From Hymenobacter sp. APR13 (GTDB lineage Bacteria; Bacteroidota; Bacteroidia; Cytophagales; Hymenobacteraceae): 64,000 nt of DNA. Positions 60,219-64,000 of the stretch are shown one piece after another. The notes under the pieces were generated by a model that was not told the DNA's origin, ran no database searches, and saw nothing but the letters and a program-made list of their open reading frames with translations. The first letter of the stretch is position 1, and the number at the start of each line of letters is the position of its first letter. A program made the position numbers and the translations under genes. The stretch spans positions 4,707,001 through 4,771,000 of the forward strand of contig NZ_CP006587.1 in the NCBI RefSeq assembly GCF_000737515.1. The letters run 5' to 3'.

Positions 60219-62681
60219 ATGCGCTACCTGCCTTTCCTGCTGCTGCTGGGCTCTGCCCCGGTGCTTGCCCAAACACCCGCTGCAACGCCCGCCCCGGCCG
60301 TTACTGCCCTGGCCACCGGCACGGCCCGCCTTACCGGGCAGGTCCTCGATTCGCTCACCGCCCAGCCCGTGCCCTTTGCCACGGTGGCCGTGTTGCCGGT
60401 CACCGGCACCGTACCGCTGGCCGGCGCCGTGGCCGACGAGCAGGGTCGCTTTCAGCTGCGCGGGCTGCCGGCTGGCCCGGCCCGCTTGCGACTGTCGTTT
60501 CTGGGCTACCGGGCCCGGGAGCTGGCCGTGGCGCCCGCCGCCCGCACCGCCACCGAGCTGGGTGCGCTGCCCCTGGCCCCGCTGGTGCGCCAGCTGGCCG
60601 AAGTGACCGTGACCGGCGAGCGGGACCTGGTGGAAAACCGCCCCGACCGCACCGTGTACAACGCTGAGAAAGACCCCGCCAACCGCGGCGGCTCGGCTGC
60701 CGATGTGCTGCGCCGGGTGCCCCAGCTCAGCGTGGACCCCAACGGCAACGTGCAGCTGCGGGGCTCGGGCAACGTGCAGGTGCTCATCAACGGGCGCCCT
60801 TCGGGCCTGGTGGCGGCGGGCGTGGCCGACGCCATTCGCCAGCTGCCGGCCGGGCAAATCAAGGCCGTGGAGGTCATCACCAGTCCTTCGGCCCGCTACG
60901 ACGCCGAAGGGTCGGCGGGCATCATTAACTTGGTGCTGCGCAAGGAAACTGCCCCGGGCCTCAACGGTACGCTGGGCGCCTCGGCCGGCAACCGCAGCTC
61001 CTCGCTCAACGGCACCATCGGCTACCGCCGCGGCAACATAGGGCTGAGCGGGGCCCTGGGCAGCTTCGGCAGCTACGGCCCCAGCGCAGCCGATACCCGC
61101 CGCCTTGACTTCGGCCCCGGCGGCGAGCTGCGCCAGCAGCTGCGCTCCGACTACGTGCGGGGCTCGGCCAACGCCCGCCTGGGCCTCGACTACGCTTTTT
61201 CGGAGCGCAGCGCCCTGGCCCTGAATGCCACCGGCACGGGCTTTCTGTTCGACCTCGACAGCGACCTGGCCTATTCCTACGCCGCCCCCACCCGCCCCGA
61301 CCTGGCCCAGCAGTACCAGCGGGACCTCACGCGCCGCACCCGCACCCCCGCCGCCGACTTCTCGGCCACCTACACCCGCTCCTTCGCCCAGCCCCGCCGC
61401 GAGTGGAGCCTGCTGGCCCTGCACACCCTCAACCGCAGCCGCAACACCTACGATTTCGACGAGCTGCCGCTGACCGGCGTTCCGGCCACCCTGCGCGAGG
61501 CCGGCCGCAACCTGGCCCGCAACCTCGAAACCACCCTGCAAACCGATTACGCCCATCCCCTAGGCACCAAGGTGCTCTTGGAAACCGGCGGAAAATCCAT
61601 CCGGCGCCGGGTACTGAGCGACTTCACCGTGGCGCGCCAGGCGCTGCCCTCGGGCCAGGCGCTGCCCACCCCGCCCGGCACCTCGGGCGCGTTCGACTAC
61701 CGCCAGCTGGTGTGGGCTGGTTACAGCTCGGCTACCGTGCAGCTGCACAAGCAGCTCAGTTCCCAGGCCGGCCTGCGCCTGGAGCACACCGACCTGCGCG
61801 GCCTTGTGGCCGGCGAGGCGGCCGCCTTTGCGGCCACCTTCACCAACCTGCTGCCCAGCCTGAGCCTGAGTTACGCGCCCGCTACCAGCCGCAGCCTGCG
61901 GGCCAGCTACACCCGCCGCATCCAGCGCCCCACGCTCAGCTTCCTCAATCCCTACCCCAACCTGAGCGCGCCGGGCCTGGTGTTTCAGGGCAACCCCACG
62001 CTGGTACCCGAGCTGACCGACAACTACGAGCTGGCGGCCAGCACCTACTCGGCCAAGGGCACCTCACTCAGCGGCAGCCTCTTCTGGCGCCGGACGGGCA
62101 ACGCCATTGAGCAGGTGCGCACGGCCGTGGCCGACGACCTAGTGCGGGTGAGCTACGCCAACGCCGCCCGCAACGCCAGCGTGGGCCTGAGCTTGTACGT
62201 CTCGGCCAAGCCCACTTCCCGCTGGAGCCTGAGCGGGGGCAGCACCGCGTACTACCAGCGCCTGCGCAGCGCCGCCCTGCCCGCCCGGCAACAAGGCCTG
62301 GTGTACTCGCTGAACCTGAACACCAGCTACCAGCTGCCCCGCGAGTGGAGCACTCAGCTCACGGGCTTCTACAGTTCGCCGCGCCTGCGTTTGCAGGGCG
62401 AGGAGCGCGCCTTTTACTTCTACTCCCTGAGCCTGCAAAAGCAGCTGTGGGCCCGCCGCGCCACGCTCTCCGTCATTACCGACAACCCGCTGGGCGCCAC
62501 CGTGAACCTGGCCAATAGCTTCCGCACCCCCGAGTTTGCGCAGCAGGAAGACGTGCTGGTATACGTGCGTGGCCTGCGCCTAAGCCTGGATTACCGCTTT
62601 GGCAAGGCGGCCGGCCAGGGCGCGCGCGCCAAGCGCGCCATCCGCAACGACGACGCCAAGCCCGCCGAAGCGGCCAACTAA
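60219..62681 (+). CDS. TonB-dependent-receptor-type outer-membrane protein
   Basis: An 820-aa outer-membrane receptor. Signal peptide MRYLPFLLLLGSAPVLAQTP, a carboxypeptidase-regulatory-like domain (ARLTGQVLDSLTAQPVPFAT, LPAGPARLRLSFLGYRAREL), a plug domain (VYNAEKDPANRGGSAADVLR, RVPQLSVDPNGNVQLRGSGN, VQVLINGRPSGL, SARYDAEGSAGIINLVLRKE), and a C-terminal barrel of the outer-membrane beta-barrel family (PF14905 type) ending LRLSLDYRFGKA, followed by a basic tail. In this family of Bacteroidota receptors ligands are rarely known; no SusD partner is next to it. The LytS/LytTR pair is encoded divergently. Confidence 0.88.
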   Translation: MRYLPFLLLLGSAPVLAQTPAATPAPAVTALATGTARLTGQVLDSLTAQPVPFATVAVLPVTGTVPLAGAVADEQGRFQLRGLPAGPARLRLSFLGYRARELAVAPAARTATELGALPLAPLVRQLAEVTVTGERDLVENRPDRTVYNAEKDPANRGGSAADVLRRVPQLSVDPNGNVQLRGSGNVQVLINGRPSGLVAAGVADAIRQLPAGQIKAVEVITSPSARYDAEGSAGIINLVLRKETAPGLNGTLGASAGNRSSSLNGTIGYRRGNIGLSGALGSFGSYGPSAADTRRLDFGPGGELRQQLRSDYVRGSANARLGLDYAFSERSALALNATGTGFLFDLDSDLAYSYAAPTRPDLAQQYQRDLTRRTRTPAADFSATYTRSFAQPRREWSLLALHTLNRSRNTYDFDELPLTGVPATLREAGRNLARNLETTLQTDYAHPLGTKVLLETGGKSIRRRVLSDFTVARQALPSGQALPTPPGTSGAFDYRQLVWAGYSSATVQLHKQLSSQAGLRLEHTDLRGLVAGEAAAFAATFTNLLPSLSLSYAPATSRSLRASYTRRIQRPTLSFLNPYPNLSAPGLVFQGNPTLVPELTDNYELAASTYSAKGTSLSGSLFWRRTGNAIEQVRTAVADDLVRVSYANAARNASVGLSLYVSAKPTSRWSLSGGSTAYYQRLRSAALPARQQGLVYSLNLNTSYQLPREWSTQLTGFYSSPRLRLQGEERAFYFYSLSLQKQLWARRATLSVITDNPLGATVNLANSFRTPEFAQQEDVLVYVRGLRLSLDYRFGKAAGQGARAKRAIRNDDAKPAEAAN

Positions 62682-62853
62682 GCGTCCTGCCCGCCGGGGC
62701 GCATCGGCTCGTCCCGGTGGCCGCACGGCCTGCCCGCCGGGGGCTTCGCTTTGCATAAAAGAAGCAGGCGGTCTGCCCGTCCGTCTATTACTTGGGCCCC
62801 TGCGCCAGCCTGCCGGCGCGCTGTCCTCTCGTCACTGCCTTAGCTGCTCTGCC

Positions 62854-63195
62854 ATGTCCGCCACCGACGACCTGCTGCCACCCTTGTACGATGCTCTGCA
62901 AACCGCCGGGGTGGTGGAGGCCCAGTCCATGTTCCGGGGAACCACGCTCATGCTGAACGGAAAGATGTGCGTGAGCATCGGGCCGGAAGACGTGATGTTT
63001 CGCTTCGACCCGCAGCAGCACGAGCAGGCCATGCAACGGCCCGGCGCCCGCCCTATGCAGCAGCGTGGCCGCGAGTACCGCGGGTATGCGTTCGTGGAAG
63101 CTGCCACGCTGCGGCTACCTCAGGAACTGGCCTACTGGCTTGGGCTGGCGCTTGCGTTCAACCCCCAGGCCCGGCCCGCGCGCCGGCGAACCTGA
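62854..63195 (+). CDS. TfoX/Sxy N-terminal-domain protein
   Basis: A 113-aa cytosolic protein consisting of one TfoX N-terminal-like domain: VVEAQSMFRGTTLMLNGKMC, VSIGPEDVMFRFDPQQHEQA, GREYRGYAFVEAATLRLPQE and LAYWLGLALAFNPQA. The family pattern (mFgG...f..gk.f......l.lr......) is recognisable. Stand-alone versions are widespread in Bacteroidota; a role in competence, known for full TfoX of other phyla, is not shown. The ATG at 62854 is 172 nt after the receptor stop. Confidence 0.82.
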   Translation: MSATDDLLPPLYDALQTAGVVEAQSMFRGTTLMLNGKMCVSIGPEDVMFRFDPQQHEQAMQRPGARPMQQRGREYRGYAFVEAATLRLPQELAYWLGLALAFNPQARPARRRT

Positions 63196-63211
63196 ATCAG
63201 TGACGTGCCTG

Positions 63212-63950
63212 ATGCTCTGGTGGCTTGGTCTGGTGGACTGGCTGCCGCTCAACGAAAGCACTGCTCCCGGGCCGCCCGCGACTCCGGGTGCCACCGCCCT
63301 GAGGCCCCTGACGAAAGCGGCCGGGGCCGGGGGCCATCGCCACGTACTCAGCAGCGGCGAGACGCTCCGTCTGCGGCGGCGGGCAGATACGCTCTACCTC
63401 AGCGTGCAGGCTGCCGCCCCTGGCTGGGCGCACGTGTACCTGGCCAATGCCGACTCGGTGTGGGTGCTGCACGCCTCGGCTGCGCTGGGGCAGCAGCTGT
63501 ACGTGCGCGGGCCCCGGGGTTGGACGCGCCGCAGCACGTTTCAGTGGGAGCTGCGCGCCACCGGCCGCCCCTCAACGGAGCCAGCTGCCCGGGACTACTT
63601 CCGCCGGCACGGCTGGAGCGCTACTACCCATCCGCCCGGCGCCCCCGGCTCCCGTGAGTTTCGGGTGCGGCTGCCGGCCTTGCGGGGTAGCAACTGGCTG
63701 AGCGTGGTGTACGCCACCGCGGCCGGAAGCCTGTCTGTTTTTCCGCGCCCCCTCACCGATGACACCCGCCAGCCAGCCCTAGTGCGCGGCGGGCAGCCCG
63801 ACACCCTGCAGTTTCAACCGCACACCTGGCATCAGCTGCCCCCACGGCTACTACGTCTGCCAACCACCTGCTCCACTGATAATTTTGGGTACCGATGCCG
63901 CCCTGGTGCAACTCTACACCGAGCGAGACGAAATGTTTCGTCTGCAATAA
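63212..63950 (+). pseudogene. unknown secreted or beta-rich protein, frameshifted
   Basis: From the ATG at 63212 (MLWWLGLVDWLPLNESTAPG) the frame carries RHVLSSGETLRLRRRADTLY, LSVQAAAPGWAHVYLANADS, VWVLHASAALGQQLYVRGPR and SREFRVRLPALRGSNWLSVV, a beta-rich protein with a possible N-terminal helix. Near 63832, at a run of five C, the sensible frame changes: HGYYVCQPPAPLIILGTDAA then LVQLYTERDEMFRLQ and a TAA at 63948-63950. The initial frame stays open to the window end, which explains why it looks incomplete. I do not recognise the family. The break may be a real mutation or a homopolymer error. Confidence 0.5.
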
Positions 63951-64000
63951 TGTGGCAGCTTCTGGGGAAGAAAGCGTCATCATGTTGTAAAACCCTATTA

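Noticed and set aside
60180..61556. 458-codon minus-strand frame inside the receptor gene
   Set aside because: Low-complexity Gly/Gln/Ala sequence; the plus strand encodes a full receptor.

Overview
The window looks like a large, GC-rich plasmid (or plasmid-derived region) of a Bacteroidota bacterium, most likely a Hymenobacter-type member of the Cytophagales. This rests on protein style: a fused CcoN-CcoO cbb3 oxidase with CcoG/FixH/CcoS, a TonB-linked outer-membrane beta-barrel receptor with a carboxypeptidase-regulatory-like domain, an HYC_CC_PP-type protein beside copper genes, LytTR signalling, and Rep_3 initiators with iterons. No ribosomal, tRNA-cluster or core housekeeping genes are seen, apart from one odd tRNA-like gene. 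Species and plasmid status are inferences.

Layout. (1) 1-4.7 kb: a tRNA-like gene whose anticodon loop carries about 40 extra nucleotides, an ATP-dependent RNA ligase facing the same way, then a decaying zone (PD-(D/E)XK nuclease relic, HipB-like repressor with three palindromic operators and a truncated HipA, a Fur fragment, a broken ABC ATPase and a frameshifted flavoprotein). (2) 5-18.7 kb: a copper/heavy-metal island with an RND efflux pump (permease, adaptor, TolC-like channel, small His-rich membrane protein), metal-binding lipoproteins, DUF305 protein, HYC_CC_PP protein, CopA-type P1B ATPase, cupredoxin and a TetR regulator. (3) 18.8-31.7 kb: a replication/partition core with two different Rep_3 initiators, each with its own iterons, a ParA plus a partner with a putative ribbon-helix-helix end, and two arrays of the same 9-bp-phased motif, one right upstream of parA and one of about 0.8 kb that includes 18 perfect tandem copies. 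Between them lie an AhpD-like protein, a DM13-like lipoprotein, outer-membrane proteins, an OmpR/HAMP-kinase pair and a YceI protein.

(4) 31.9-45.7 kb: a microaerobic respiration block encoding the cbb3 oxidase and its assembly factors (universal stress protein, SafE-like protein, FixH, CcoG, CcoP, CcoQ-like, CcoNO, CcoS, CcoI), followed by a soluble PAS histidine kinase and a receiver-Crp fusion regulator. Four TGAC-N4-GTCA-like palindromes precede ccoNO, ccoI, the kinase and a DUF2892 gene, and are good candidates for this regulator's operators. (5) 45.9-53 kb: a sulfide/persulfide-handling block (porin, two YeeE/YedE halves, methyltransferase, rhodanese, CstB-like persulfide dioxygenase-rhodanese, TauE) with an ArsR-family repressor. 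Three near-identical 20-bp sites mark the three promoters of this block.

(6) 53.1-64 kb: an antiporter, an isoprenylcysteine-methyltransferase-like protein, a Tn3-type transposon relic (broken resolvase, palindromic res-like site, stub of tnpA) interrupted by a complete IS3-family element with an A7 frameshift site, a LytTR response regulator and its LytS-like kinase, a TonB-dependent-type receptor, a TfoX-like protein and a frameshifted unknown gene at the right edge.

The modules suggest an accessory replicon that lets its host tolerate copper, respire at low oxygen and detoxify reduced sulfur. The most unusual signals are the interrupted tRNA next to an RNA ligase, and the paired 9-bp-phased arrays tied to the ParA system.
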